NCBI RefSeq assembly: GCF_002797685.1
Contig: NZ_PGFH01000001.1
Span: 186,001-250,000, forward strand
DNA: 64,000 nucleotides
Direction of reading: 5' to 3'
Source of the DNA: Salinibacterium amurskyense
GTDB lineage: Bacteria > Actinomycetota > Actinomycetes > Actinomycetales > Microbacteriaceae
In this document: one piece after another, positions 16,842-25,750 of the stretch
Layout of the letters: every line of letters starts with the position of its first letter
How positions within the stretch are numbered: position 1 is the first letter of the stretch
Notes under the pieces: model-generated
What the model was told of the DNA's origin: nothing
The model's database searches: none
What the model saw: the letters and a program-made list of their open reading frames with translations, nothing else
Made by a program: the position numbers and the translations under genes

Positions 16842-17187
16842 GCGCTCCGCTCTTCTCCGCCACTGGAATGCCACCGCAATCACTTTCGCGGTGCTTTCCC
16901 TCGTCGGCTTAGTCGGCACGTGGGTCTTCAACGCGCTAGCGATCGTGCAGATGCGGGATTACCTCGGCGACTGGTTCGGCAGCGGCCCGGCCGTCAACTC
17001 GCTCGGCGTCGACCTTCTCGTCGTTGCCGTGGCGGGCAGCATCCTGATCATCATCGAAGCACGCCGCCTCGGGATGAAGCGGCCCTGGCTCTACATCGTG
17101 CTCTCGGGCATCACGGCCTTCGCGTTCACCTTCCCGCTGTTCCTCGCGATGCGCGAGCGCAAGCTCGTGGAGCTCGGGCGCCGCTAG
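16816..17187 (+). CDS. DUF2834-family small membrane protein
   Basis: 123 residues with three hydrophobic segments: FAVLSLVGLVGTWVFNAL, SLGVDLLVVAVAGSILIII and WLYIVLSGITAFAFTFPLFLA. The block VDLLVVAVAGSILIIIEARRLGMKRPWLYIVLS and the end FPLFLAMRERKL are characteristic of DUF2834, whose function is unknown. The start ATG lies inside the end of the LacI gene, so translation may be coupled. A bidirectional hairpin follows the stop. Confidence 0.75.
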   Translation: MSPQPHDRKRSALLRHWNATAITFAVLSLVGLVGTWVFNALAIVQMRDYLGDWFGSGPAVNSLGVDLLVVAVAGSILIIIEARRLGMKRPWLYIVLSGITAFAFTFPLFLAMRERKLVELGRR

Positions 17188-17200
17188 CCCAAGACACCAA

Positions 17201-17234
17201 AAAGGGGAGCAGCCGCAACGCGGCCACTCCCCTA
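17201..17234. terminator. Bidirectional hairpin terminator
   Basis: AGGGGAG ... CTCCCCT with an inner GCCGC/GCGGC pairing forms a hairpin between the convergent DUF2834 and aldehyde dehydrogenase genes. An A-run precedes it on the plus strand and would give a T-run for minus-strand transcripts. Probably ends both transcripts. Confidence 0.7.
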
Positions 17235-17243
17235 ATCACACAA

Positions 17244-18611
17244 CTACGCCCGACGAATGAGCTTGCGGTTCACGAATTCGGCCATGCCGTATTCGCCAAG
17301 CTCTCGGCCCATTCCTGATGACTTCACTCCACCGAAGGGGAGGTCAGCCTGGGTTTGCGACGGGGCGTTGATTGCGACCATGCCGACTTCGAGCTGTTCG
17401 GCAACAGCTTGCGCACGCGCGTCGTCAGAGGTGAAGATCACACTTCCGAGTCCATACGGCGAATCGTTGGCGAGACGAATTGCGGCATCCTGATCCGCAA
17501 CCCGGTACACCGCGGCGACCGGCCCGAAGATCTCTTCTGTGTAAGCGCGGGTGCCCGGCTGAACATCCGCGATCACTGTCGGCTCGACGTAGGCTCCGGG
17601 ACGATCGATGCGCCCACCGCCGGTAAGCAAGGTTGCGCCATTGGCCACCGCATCCTCAACCTGTCCAACGACCTGAGCAGCAGCAGCTTCAGAAGACAGG
17701 GGGCCGAAGGCGACACCTCCCTCTCTAGGCTCACCCACCTTCAGCGCCTGAACCTGAGCCACGAAGCCCTCAACGAAACGGTCGTAGATCGCATCGAGCA
17801 CAATGATGCGCTTCGAGTTGTTGCAGGCCTGACCGGCGTTGCCCATGCGGCCGGCAACCGCCCCCGCGATCGCCGCATCGAGGTCGGCGTCGTCGAGCAC
17901 AATGAACGGGTCTGATCCACCCAGTTCGAGCACGAGCTTCTTCATCTCGCGGCCCGCGATCGCACCCACGGCACGCCCTGCACGCTCAGAACCGGTCAAC
18001 GAGACGCCCTGAATGACGGGGCTTTCGATGATCGTTTCAACCTGCTCGTTGGTGGCGAAAATGTTGACGTACACGCCCTCCGGGAATCCGGCATCCGCAA
18101 AGATCTCGGCGATTGCTTCGGCCGATTCGGGGCAGCTTGGGGCGTGCTTGAGCAGCATCGTGTTGCCCAATGCGAGGTTCGGCGCCGCGAAGCGGGCGAC
18201 CTGGTAATACGGGTAGTTCCACGGCATGATGCCGAGCAGGGCGCCAATGGGTTCGCTTCGAACATAAGCCGATCCGGATGCCACGTCGATGGGCTTGTCC
18301 GCCGCGAACGCCTCCGCGTTGTCGGCGTAGAAAGCGTAAATGCTCACGCACAGGTCTACCTCGCCAAGAGCTTCCGCGGTGGTTTTGCCCATCTCGCGGA
18401 TGATGATCTCAGCAAGCCGTTCGCGATCGGAAGCATAGCGATCAGCAACCTTCCGCAGCATGGCCGCACGCTCCGCGATGGGAACGAGACGCCACTGACG
18501 ATACGCCTGGCCAACGGAAGCGACAGCCGTTGCTATCTGTTCGTCGGTCGCGGTTTCATAGCGCTTAACAACGAGACCGGTAGCGGGGTCTGTAACGGCG
18601 TAGTCGATCAC
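17244..18611 (-). CDS. NAD(P)-dependent aldehyde dehydrogenase, succinate-semialdehyde dehydrogenase-like
   Basis: 455 residues, the short GabD type. Cofactor and active-site motifs are present: [13 protein letters not shown] near 128, SLTGSERAG near 204, Glu229 in LELGGSDPF and catalytic Cys263 in GQACNNSKR. It oxidises an aldehyde to an acid; close relatives act on succinate semialdehyde. It overlaps the M20 hydrolase gene by 4 bases, so the two probably serve consecutive steps of one catabolic route. The actual substrate is not evident. Confidence 0.85.
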   Translation of the reverse strand: MIDYAVTDPATGLVVKRYETATDEQIATAVASVGQAYRQWRLVPIAERAAMLRKVADRYASDRERLAEIIIREMGKTTAEALGEVDLCVSIYAFYADNAEAFAADKPIDVASGSAYVRSEPIGALLGIMPWNYPYYQVARFAAPNLALGNTMLLKHAPSCPESAEAIAEIFADAGFPEGVYVNIFATNEQVETIIESPVIQGVSLTGSERAGRAVGAIAGREMKKLVLELGGSDPFIVLDDADLDAAIAGAVAGRMGNAGQACNNSKRIIVLDAIYDRFVEGFVAQVQALKVGEPREGGVAFGPLSSEAAAAQVVGQVEDAVANGATLLTGGGRIDRPGAYVEPTVIADVQPGTRAYTEEIFGPVAAVYRVADQDAAIRLANDSPYGLGSVIFTSDDARAQAVAEQLEVGMVAINAPSQTQADLPFGGVKSSGMGRELGEYGMAEFVNRKLIRRA

Positions 18612-19891
18612 GAAAGTTCCTTGTCAGTTGAATCGGATGTTGCTGGCGCGAGCTCTCCCGCCACCAGACGACGAGTCACCTCAGCGATAACGGCGAGGCC
18701 GGCCACGAGGTCTTCATCGGTGGTGTATTCGCCTTCGGCGTGAGAGATTCCTTCGACCGAGGGAACGAAGAGCATGACCGTGGGAACAATATCTTTCATG
18801 TTGGTCGAGTCATGACCGGCGACGGTCATGATGTCCATGTGCGAAAGGCCTAGCGCTTCCGCCGAGGAACGGCTGACGTCGACGCCCTCTGGCTGGTAGG
18901 GATTGATGCCCCACGAGTGCGACAAATTCATGTCGACGGAAACTTTGGCATCCGCTTCAATCTCGGCGATGGCACTGGCGAGAATCTCGTCTGCTTCCTT
19001 CAAAACGGCCTCGTCGCCCGACCGCAGGTCGAGCAGAAGGGTAACTCGCGAGGCTACGACAACAGGCGAGTTGGGATAGACATCCAATTGACCGACAGCA
19101 GTGTGGAGGCTGCCGGGGAAACGGTCGGCAAGACGACGAGCAGCGACAACGAGCAGCGAAGCGCCGAGGAGCGCATCGTGGCGATCCTCCATGACGGTCG
19201 CACCGGAATGAGCTTGCTCACCCTTGATCACGATGCGGTACTTGCTGGCGGCCCAGGTGGCCGTGACCAGGCCGATTGTGACCTTGGCATTTTCGAGAAG
19301 ACGGCCCTGTTCGATGTGGATCTCTGCACAACCAACGGCCTGAGGGCCATCACCCGTACCCACAAATCCCGTGTCAGCCAGCGCCTGCTCAACCGTGACG
19401 CCGAGGTGGTCGGTGACGGCGAGCGCTGTCTCCAGAGCCATCTTGCCGGTGTACACCGAGCTGCCCATCATCGATGGGGCGAAGCGGGAGCCCTCTTCGT
19501 TGAACCAGTTGACGACGGCGAGGTTGTAGGCAGGCGTAACGGCGCCCTGTTCCCACGCTTCCTTGAGGCGGAAGGCCGAGTGCGCAGCAGCGAGAACGCC
19601 GTACGCGCCGTCGTACTTGCCGGCGGTCGGCTGCGAGTCCATGTGAGAACCGACGATGACGTAGGGGGCACCGGGCACCAGTTCGAGAAGACCAAACTGG
19701 TTCGCGATGCGGTCGTACTCCACGGTGAATCCGTGAGACTCGAGCAAGCCAGCGAACCACCGTCGCTGCTCGATATCTGCAGCGCTGGCGGCCTGACGGT
19801 CAACTCCACCGTCGCCGGTAGCTCCGAACTCGCTCATCGTGGCGAAATCGGCCAAGAATGCGGCGTCGGTAGTGATGTCGTTGGCGTCCAT
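18608..19891 (-). CDS. M20-family Zn-dependent hydrolase, N-carbamoyl-amino-acid hydrolase/ureidohydrolase-like
   Basis: About 427 residues from ATG 19891, which has AAGGG upstream and matches the usual N-terminus; an in-frame ATG at 19951 is an alternative. Metal ligands of the hydantoinase/carbamoylase subgroup appear in order: VGSHMDSQPTAGKYDGAYG, NWFNEEGSRF, AEIHIEQG and a late ISHAEGEYT. Such dimeric enzymes cleave N-carbamoyl or allantoate-type C-N bonds, releasing ammonia. It shares a 4-base overlap with the aldehyde dehydrogenase gene and is divergent from the first PucR-type regulator, its likely controller. Confidence 0.85.
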   Translation of the reverse strand: MDANDITTDAAFLADFATMSEFGATGDGGVDRQAASAADIEQRRWFAGLLESHGFTVEYDRIANQFGLLELVPGAPYVIVGSHMDSQPTAGKYDGAYGVLAAAHSAFRLKEAWEQGAVTPAYNLAVVNWFNEEGSRFAPSMMGSSVYTGKMALETALAVTDHLGVTVEQALADTGFVGTGDGPQAVGCAEIHIEQGRLLENAKVTIGLVTATWAASKYRIVIKGEQAHSGATVMEDRHDALLGASLLVVAARRLADRFPGSLHTAVGQLDVYPNSPVVVASRVTLLLDLRSGDEAVLKEADEILASAIAEIEADAKVSVDMNLSHSWGINPYQPEGVDVSRSSAEALGLSHMDIMTVAGHDSTNMKDIVPTVMLFVPSVEGISHAEGEYTTDEDLVAGLAVIAEVTRRLVAGELAPATSDSTDKELS

Positions 19892-19951
19892 AGGACGGAT
19901 CCCTTCGTCGGGTGGTGCATGAGCGCTCAGATCAGAATTGACCATTTGCAC

Positions 19952-20105
19952 ATCTGGATTCCCGCAGTTGTCGCTGCCCAGAAGCTGACGTCAGAACGGG
20001 TAGATCAATGATTCCAACGATCTTCAGCCCCGGCAATTGCGAATGTGCATATCATTGAGGAGACATTATGTGCACCTGCACAGACTGAAATCTGTCAGAA
20101 ATGTG
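19952..20105. promoter_or_regulatory. Divergent promoter region with GCAATTGC and TGTGCA elements
   Basis: Between the M20 gene and the first PucR gene lie GGCAATTGC (20032-20040), TGTGCA (20044-20049) and the perfect inverted repeat TGTGCACCTGCACA (20069-20082); TGCACA also occurs at 19947-19952. The same elements recur upstream of the second PucR gene and of the alcohol dehydrogenase. Candidate binding sites for one or both PucR-type regulators; by inspection only. Confidence 0.45.
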
Positions 20106-21284
20106 ATGGACATGACCGAGTCATCCGTACCCCGAATTCTCGCGCAAGCTACAAGCGCGTGCCTCCTTGAGGTTGACGCTCTCGTCTCCCGGTGGGCCGT
20201 TCAGCTCGGCACAATCGATGCGTACAAAGCCGGACTCGTCGATCTGGATCGCGTCGCCGCCGATTGCCGAATGATCTTCATCCGTCTACTCACCGATATC
20301 GGTGGCCACGAGATTCCAGCCGAGGCTCGGGATGTGTCCGAACGCGTCGGGCACTCTCGCGCGCTTCAGGGGATCCCTCTTGTCGATGTGATGTCGGCCG
20401 TACGGCTGGACTACCGCATTATGTGGGAGGCGATTTCCGCGCACACGACGGATGCCGAGATGCGAGAGGTATTCGACAGCGTTCCCCGCATCTGGGATGC
20501 CGTCGAGCGCCACAGCCAAGAACTCACCACGGCGTACACGGCGACTCAATTCGGCATGGCGCAGGTACGGCAGGACGAACGACGACTCTGGTTTGCTCGC
20601 ATCCTTGAAACGGACGGCAAAAACCACGTGCTCAACACCCGCGCCTGTGCAGTGTTGTCCTTCGCGCCCGAAAGTGACTTCACCGTCTTCACGCACGCCG
20701 ACCGAGTCGACGAGTCTCTCGACCGCCTTCAGAACACCCTGCAGCAAGCGGGCGTCGTGTCTCACCATCATGAAACCGTGGCCGGTCCGGTACTCATTGC
20801 CCAGATGCCGCGGGAGGGCTCATTGCCGCTGAACGCGATCACTCACGAGCACAAGGTATTGATGCTCGACGACATCAGGGGTATCTCTGCGATCCCGGCC
20901 GCTATCCGGGTCACTCAAGCCGTGGCTCTCGTTTTGCCCGCGGGCGATGCCCGCTTGGTCAATGTCAGTGATTTTTGGCATGTAGCGGTTTTTCAGAATC
21001 CTCTCGATGCCGCCCGCATCCTCCACCAGCGCCACGTTGACTCGCTCCTGAAGCTGCCCTTCGCCGAGCGTGCGGTGCTTGAACGCACTGCCACTGAGTT
21101 TCTTCTGACCGGCTCAATCGCTCTTGCCTCGCGAGCTCTGTTTTGTCATCGCAACACCGTGACCAACCGTCTCGACAGCCTCGAACGCGTGACCGGCTTA
21201 GATCTACGACTTCCAGCGGAAGCGTCGCTGTACATCCTCGCCCGCAGCGCAACTCGGGCTGAAGCGACGTCACTCAGCGACTGA
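20106..21284 (+). CDS. PucR-family transcriptional regulator (copy 1)
   Basis: About 392 residues from ATG 20106; the start is uncertain because no strong ribosome site is seen and in-frame ATGs occur at 20037 and 20112. The C-terminal PucR helix-turn-helix is clear: TGSIALASRALFCHRNTVTNRLDSLERVTGLDL. The N-terminal ~160 residues (GIPLVDVMSAVRLDYRIMWEAI) resemble RsbRD-type helical domains, not the purine-sensing PucR domain. It is paralogous to the regulator at 23122 and lies divergent from the M20/aldehyde dehydrogenase pair. It overlaps the convergent amidohydrolase gene by 15 bases. Confidence 0.88.
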   Translation: MDMTESSVPRILAQATSACLLEVDALVSRWAVQLGTIDAYKAGLVDLDRVAADCRMIFIRLLTDIGGHEIPAEARDVSERVGHSRALQGIPLVDVMSAVRLDYRIMWEAISAHTTDAEMREVFDSVPRIWDAVERHSQELTTAYTATQFGMAQVRQDERRLWFARILETDGKNHVLNTRACAVLSFAPESDFTVFTHADRVDESLDRLQNTLQQAGVVSHHHETVAGPVLIAQMPREGSLPLNAITHEHKVLMLDDIRGISAIPAAIRVTQAVALVLPAGDARLVNVSDFWHVAVFQNPLDAARILHQRHVDSLLKLPFAERAVLERTATEFLLTGSIALASRALFCHRNTVTNRLDSLERVTGLDLRLPAEASLYILARSATRAEATSLSD

Positions 21285-22979
21285 ACCCCGCACGCCTGGC
21301 ACAGCCGAGAAAAGTCCGCTCCTGTCGTGACTCACGAAGCCACCGACGATGGTTGCCTCGACACCGATCTGACCGATGCGCTCAGCCCGAACATCCACGG
21401 GGCTATCGGCAAGCACCACAAGATCGGCGAGCATTCCGCGGGCCACCGTGCCTTTGCGAGCGCCCCACCCTGTAGCGACGGCGGAACCAACGGTGTAGGC
21501 GCGCAGCGCTTCATGCGCGGTGATCTTCTCCCCCTCGCCGTAGCTGGCCCCTGACTGAGTCAGACGCTCGACGAACGATTGCATCACTGCCAGGGGCGCA
21601 CCGGGCGCGACGGGGCGGTCAGAACTTCCTGGCAGCACGATTCCGGCATCAAGGAAAGAGCGGGCACGGTAACTCCACTGCGCTCGTTCGGCGCCCAGCC
21701 GTTCGATCATCCCGTCCCCAAAGAGGCGGATGAAGTGGGGTTGCGGCACGACGCTCGCCCCGGTGGCAGCAAGGCGCTGCAACTGATCCGGCCGGATGAC
21801 GCCTCCATGCTCAATCCGGTTCGGCATTGTGGGGTGCGACGAATCTTCGCGCGCACTCTCGAGAATCCCCAAAGCAAAGTCCAGGGCACCGTCACCGATG
21901 GCGTGCAGTGCGAGGGCCCAGCCTGTGCGGTGGGCTGCGAGCGCCTGCTCTCGCAGCGCTTCAGGATCACCCTGCAAATAGCCGTGGTTGTGAGAGGCGC
22001 CTTCGTAGTGCTCCGTCATGAGCGCCGTAGAAGCAAGGAGCGAACCGTCGGTAAAGATCTTGGTGGGACCGAGCTGTAACCATTCATCGCCAGCACCTGA
22101 GCGGATGCCTGCAGCCAGCCCGACGCCGGCGGGGTCATCGCTGTGTCCAGGGAGCGCGTCGAGCGCGTCGATGCTCACCATTACTTGCATCCGCGAAAGG
22201 AGCTTTCTCGCATCTTTTGCATTCTGATACGCGGCGAATTCGCGAGGACTGTGGCCGATCCAGCCGCCGGCAATTCCGGCATCCGTCACGCTCGTGAGGC
22301 CTTCGCGGGCGTACTGCGTGGTCGCTTTGGCGAGTGCATCCTCGATAACGGTCAGCGGATACGGGAGCACCAGCTGTTGCACGAGGCTCATCGCGGTTTC
22401 CTCAAGAACACCGGTTGGCCGGCCGGAGTCGTCGACCACGACACGTCCCCCGCTCGGCACGGTCGGGGCGGAGTTCTCAGCGCCGACGAGCTTCAAAGCC
22501 ACACCGTTGAGAACGCAGGCGTGCCCGGAACTGTGCTTGATCCACACCGGGCGCCCCTGCGAGACCCTGTCGAGTTCATCACGGTCGGGGTAGTTGCCAC
22601 CCGTGGCATGGTGATTGAGGCCACTCGCGATAATCCATCCATCGCCTTCGGAATCAGCAGCCGCCTCAGCTATAACGTCGTAGATGTCGGTCAGCGTTGT
22701 TGCGCCACTGACATCAGCCTCAATAAGCGTGAGTCCGAACCAAACGCTGTGAGCGTGCGCGTCGTTGAACCCGGGAACCACGGTTGCTCCCTGCGCGTTA
22801 ATGCGATTGCGGGCAGAGACCCCCAGGAGCTCTTCGTCGATTCCGACAATCACGCCGTGATTGATTCCCACACTGTGGGCGTACGGACGAGCCTCACTCA
22901 TGGTGATAATTGACGCGTTTTCGATGATGGTGTCGATGAGCACTGAGGCATCCTTGAACTGAGAAATCGAAGTGGACAT
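21270..22979 (-). CDS. YtcJ-like amidohydrolase (amidohydrolase family 3)
   Basis: 569 residues. A small beta domain with NASIITMSEARPYAHSVGINHGVIVGI precedes a TIM barrel with the metal motif PGFNDAHAHSVW near residue 70, later HAIGDGALDFAL, IEHGGVI and GSDRPVAPGAPL. It is a metal-dependent cytoplasmic hydrolase of the YtcJ/ExeA type acting on C-N or related bonds of an unknown compound. It is divergent from the second PucR gene and, with the M20 hydrolase, suggests breakdown of an amide or cyclic amide taken up by the neighbouring transporter. Confidence 0.87.
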   Translation of the reverse strand: MSTSISQFKDASVLIDTIIENASIITMSEARPYAHSVGINHGVIVGIDEELLGVSARNRINAQGATVVPGFNDAHAHSVWFGLTLIEADVSGATTLTDIYDVIAEAAADSEGDGWIIASGLNHHATGGNYPDRDELDRVSQGRPVWIKHSSGHACVLNGVALKLVGAENSAPTVPSGGRVVVDDSGRPTGVLEETAMSLVQQLVLPYPLTVIEDALAKATTQYAREGLTSVTDAGIAGGWIGHSPREFAAYQNAKDARKLLSRMQVMVSIDALDALPGHSDDPAGVGLAAGIRSGAGDEWLQLGPTKIFTDGSLLASTALMTEHYEGASHNHGYLQGDPEALREQALAAHRTGWALALHAIGDGALDFALGILESAREDSSHPTMPNRIEHGGVIRPDQLQRLAATGASVVPQPHFIRLFGDGMIERLGAERAQWSYRARSFLDAGIVLPGSSDRPVAPGAPLAVMQSFVERLTQSGASYGEGEKITAHEALRAYTVGSAVATGWGARKGTVARGMLADLVVLADSPVDVRAERIGQIGVEATIVGGFVSHDRSGLFSAVPGVRGSVAE

Positions 22980-23121
22980 CGAAGGATGCCAGGCCGTCGA
23001 GACCTTGGTCGCCTATTTAACCGGGGCATAAAGTCACTATCAATGGGATTTTGTGGCACTTATGGGCAATAGGCTGTGCACATCACCAAAGGTGATGATC
23101 CGGCTCTAATCGAGGTTTGGC
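22980..23121. promoter_or_regulatory. Divergent promoter region with perfect CATCACC/GGTGATG palindrome
   Basis: GGGCAAT (23064-23070), TGTGCACA (23075-23082) and CATCACC-AAA-GGTGATG (23081-23097) are tightly packed just upstream of the second PucR gene, which starts at 23122. The palindrome is perfect with a 3-base centre and lacks a following T-run, so it looks like an operator rather than a terminator. Probable control point for PucR copy 2 and the amidohydrolase. Confidence 0.5.
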
Positions 23122-24297
23122 ATGAAAGCACACGGCAACCCAGCGTCGGAGCAGGCAGACGTGGTCGATAACGAGTGGTTACAGCTTGTCGACCGTCTCT
23201 TCATTCACCTCGATGAGATCGTTGCGGATTTCCTCTCCCGATTCGCCGAGGCGGAATATTACGAACCCCGAGTCGTGGAGGAAAGCGATCTCGCCCGCAC
23301 CGCCAACGATGTGCTCAGCATGCTGCTCTACAAATTGGGCAACAAAGAGCTGCCGATTCAGTTCACCTCCCTCGCCCACGATTTTGGCGCCCGTCGTGCT
23401 CGCCAAGGCGTTCCCGAAGATGTCCTCCTCGAGGCCATCCGGCTCGATTTTCGAGTCTTATGGTCTGCGCTGCAACAGCATGCCGGGCCCGATTCCGAGG
23501 CACTCCTCGTGCGGAATGTGGAACGCGTGCTCACCACCGTGGAGGACTACGTCAGTGAGGTGCAGCAGTCCTTTCTGGCAGAACAGTCCCGACTCACCCG
23601 GGATTCCCGCTTGCTCACGGCCCGTCACGTCTCACGTCTTTTCTCTAGCGACACCTCCCGCCCCGAGCTGGTCGCCGAAATTGCGGCTGGCCTAGGCGTC
23701 TCCTCCACGGCTCGGTTCGAGGTTGCCGTGGTCGTTGGTGAAGGCGTCGCTGAATTACAAGCCCAACTGGCGAAGGGCGCAGTCTCACCAACTTGGTTTG
23801 GCTACGATCACGGCGATGGTTTCTGCCTGTTTCGCGAGCAGGGCACTCCCACCGCGAACACCACAGTGACCGACGAGTTAGCGGATCTCCCCGGGGGCTA
23901 CGTCGATGAGGTACTCGGCCTCGCCCACGTTCCCGCCGCAGCTGCCACCGCGGCAATTTTTGCGCGGCACGCCTCGCGCTCCGCCCAACCGCGGATGATC
24001 GGCAATGACGACGCCTGGCTTTCCGTGGCGCGCGAACTGTTGAACACCGCAATCCCTGACTTTGGACGCGACATCCGCGAAGCGCTATCCGAGTGCACAA
24101 CGCACGAGCGCGAGCATCTCGTACAGGCTGTACTCACGTACGCTGAGACAGGATCGATCAAGCTGACTTCTGAACGCTTGTTCTGTCATCGCAATACTGT
24201 GGTCAACCGCCTCAGTACGTTTCGTCAGGTCACAGGGCTCGACATTACGGTGCCCAAAGATGCCGCAATTGCGTTGGTGGCGCTGCACTCTCCGTGA
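23122..24297 (+). CDS. PucR-family transcriptional regulator (copy 2)
   Basis: 391 residues, start ATG with GAGG about 9 bases upstream. An N-terminal RsbRD-like helical region includes GVPEDVLLEAIRLDFRVLWSALQQH, matching the equivalent part of copy 1. The C-terminal helix-turn-helix is TGSIKLTSERLFCHRNTVVNRLSTFRQVTGLDI. The central region carries no recognisable catalytic motif. It is divergent from the amidohydrolase gene and upstream of the alcohol dehydrogenase and transporter, so it likely controls one or both. Effector unknown. Confidence 0.88.
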   Translation: MKAHGNPASEQADVVDNEWLQLVDRLFIHLDEIVADFLSRFAEAEYYEPRVVEESDLARTANDVLSMLLYKLGNKELPIQFTSLAHDFGARRARQGVPEDVLLEAIRLDFRVLWSALQQHAGPDSEALLVRNVERVLTTVEDYVSEVQQSFLAEQSRLTRDSRLLTARHVSRLFSSDTSRPELVAEIAAGLGVSSTARFEVAVVVGEGVAELQAQLAKGAVSPTWFGYDHGDGFCLFREQGTPTANTTVTDELADLPGGYVDEVLGLAHVPAAAATAAIFARHASRSAQPRMIGNDDAWLSVARELLNTAIPDFGRDIREALSECTTHEREHLVQAVLTYAETGSIKLTSERLFCHRNTVVNRLSTFRQVTGLDITVPKDAAIALVALHSP

Positions 24298-24553
24298 CGG
24301 ATATTTCCGGCATGTTTCGCCCACAATTCCGGCTGAGCTAATTCGGCGCGATTTTGGGCAATTGCACAGCGAGGCACCCAAGATCGCACAATTACGACAT
24401 TGCCGATGACTCTTTGCTGCATCTAGCGTTGCTTCAACGAACCGGAACGCACGGTTTTTGGCAGTCGAAACCAAGGCCATCAGACACGACAAATGTTCGT
24501 TGCTCATGGCCCCCATCTCTGCCCACGTTTTCATTCAGCAGTCAGGAACGCAC
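24298..24553. promoter_or_regulatory. Promoter region of alcohol dehydrogenase and transporter genes
   Basis: 256 bases without a convincing gene. GGGCAATTGCACA at 24356-24368 combines the GCAATTGC palindrome found before PucR copy 1 with the TGCACA half-site found in both PucR promoter regions; GCACAATT follows at about 24386. This makes the alcohol dehydrogenase promoter a probable third member of the same regulon. Confidence 0.45.
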
Positions 24554-25651
24554 ATGAAATCTCTCCTCTTCGATGGCGTCGGCACCGAGCCCTATCTCGC
24601 AGAAGTTGCTGTCGCCGATCCGCGTGCTGGTGAAGTGCTCGTTCGCATGACAACCGCCGGCGTCTGCCACTCTGACCTGCACGTCATCAACGGTGACTGG
24701 CCGTTCGACCACCGCGTTGCTCTCGGGCACGAAGGTGCCGGAATCGTCGAGGCGCTCGGCGAGGGCATCAGCGATCTCGCTGTCGGCGACCAAGTCGTGC
24801 TCTCCTGGTTTGCCCCCTGCAACACCTGCGCCTCCTGCATCGCCGGTCAGTCCTGGCTGTGCCAAGCCTCAGGCGCTGCAACCAACGGATTGCCCGACGG
24901 CAGCACTCCTCTTACTGCGGCCGACGGCAACGAAGTCCGTCCGTACCTCGGTGTCGGAACATTCTCCGACTACGCCGTCGTGCCCCGCTCGGCCGTCGTG
25001 CCCATCCCGGCTGAAGTGCCGGCAGCGGTGGCAGCACTCATCGGGTGCTCGGTCACGACCGGGGTCGGAGCTGTCATGAACACCGCCGACGTTCGCGCAG
25101 GGCAATCTGCAGTCGTCGTCGGATGCGGTGGCGTCGGCCAGACCATCATCATGGGTCTGAAGCTTGTGGGCGCCAGCACCATCATCGCGATCGACCTCTC
25201 CCCCGACCGGCTGGAGACCGCAACAGAATTCGGCGCAACGCACACTCTCCGCGGCGACGACCCAGAACTGGCCGAGAAGATCGTGGCGATCAGCAACGGC
25301 GGCGTCGATTACGCGTTCGATGCGATTGGCCTCGCCGCTACATCCGCTCGCCTCCCTGACTACCTGAAGCCGGGTGGGGCGGCCGTTCTCGTGGGAATGC
25401 CCGCGCGCGATGTCGAAGTTGGCTTCAAGACGTGGCACCTCGTGGCAACCGGAAAACGCATCCTCGGCTGCAACTACGGTTCATCACGCCCTCAGGTCGA
25501 CTTCCCTCGAATCGCTCGCCTGTACCTCGGCGGCCAACTTCCCCTCGACAAATTGATCGGCGACACCATCCCCGTTGCCGATGCAGCCCGTGCCATTGAC
25601 GATCTGCGCGCCTCCACCGGGCGCCGCATGGTCGTTGATCATTCCCTGTGA
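24554..25651 (+). CDS. Zinc-dependent alcohol dehydrogenase (MDR family)
   Basis: 365 residues from ATG 24554 (AGGA eight bases upstream). Catalytic zinc ligands are Cys38 in AGVCHSD and His59-Glu60 in GHEGAG; structural zinc cysteines are at 89, 92, 95 and 103. The Rossmann motif is VVVGCGGVGQ. It interconverts an alcohol and an aldehyde or ketone with NAD(P). It resembles class III or mycothiol/aryl-alcohol type enzymes. Together with the aldehyde dehydrogenase of the island it could oxidise an alcohol to an acid, but the substrate is unknown. Confidence 0.88.
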   Translation: MKSLLFDGVGTEPYLAEVAVADPRAGEVLVRMTTAGVCHSDLHVINGDWPFDHRVALGHEGAGIVEALGEGISDLAVGDQVVLSWFAPCNTCASCIAGQSWLCQASGAATNGLPDGSTPLTAADGNEVRPYLGVGTFSDYAVVPRSAVVPIPAEVPAAVAALIGCSVTTGVGAVMNTADVRAGQSAVVVGCGGVGQTIIMGLKLVGASTIIAIDLSPDRLETATEFGATHTLRGDDPELAEKIVAISNGGVDYAFDAIGLAATSARLPDYLKPGGAAVLVGMPARDVEVGFKTWHLVATGKRILGCNYGSSRPQVDFPRIARLYLGGQLPLDKLIGDTIPVADAARAIDDLRASTGRRMVVDHSL

Positions 25652-25750
25652 GCCACTAACTCTGCAGCTTTTCTCGCACGGCCGCTTTATCTGCGCCTCC
25701 TCAGCGGGCGCAGCCCTTCCGCAGTATCACTCCCAATAAAGGACACAGCA

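Noticed and set aside
20037-20105. Upstream start of PucR copy 1 at 20037
   Set aside because: The added 23 residues are not family-like and their codons overlap the palindromic TGTGCA elements; ATG 20106 is preferred, with low certainty.
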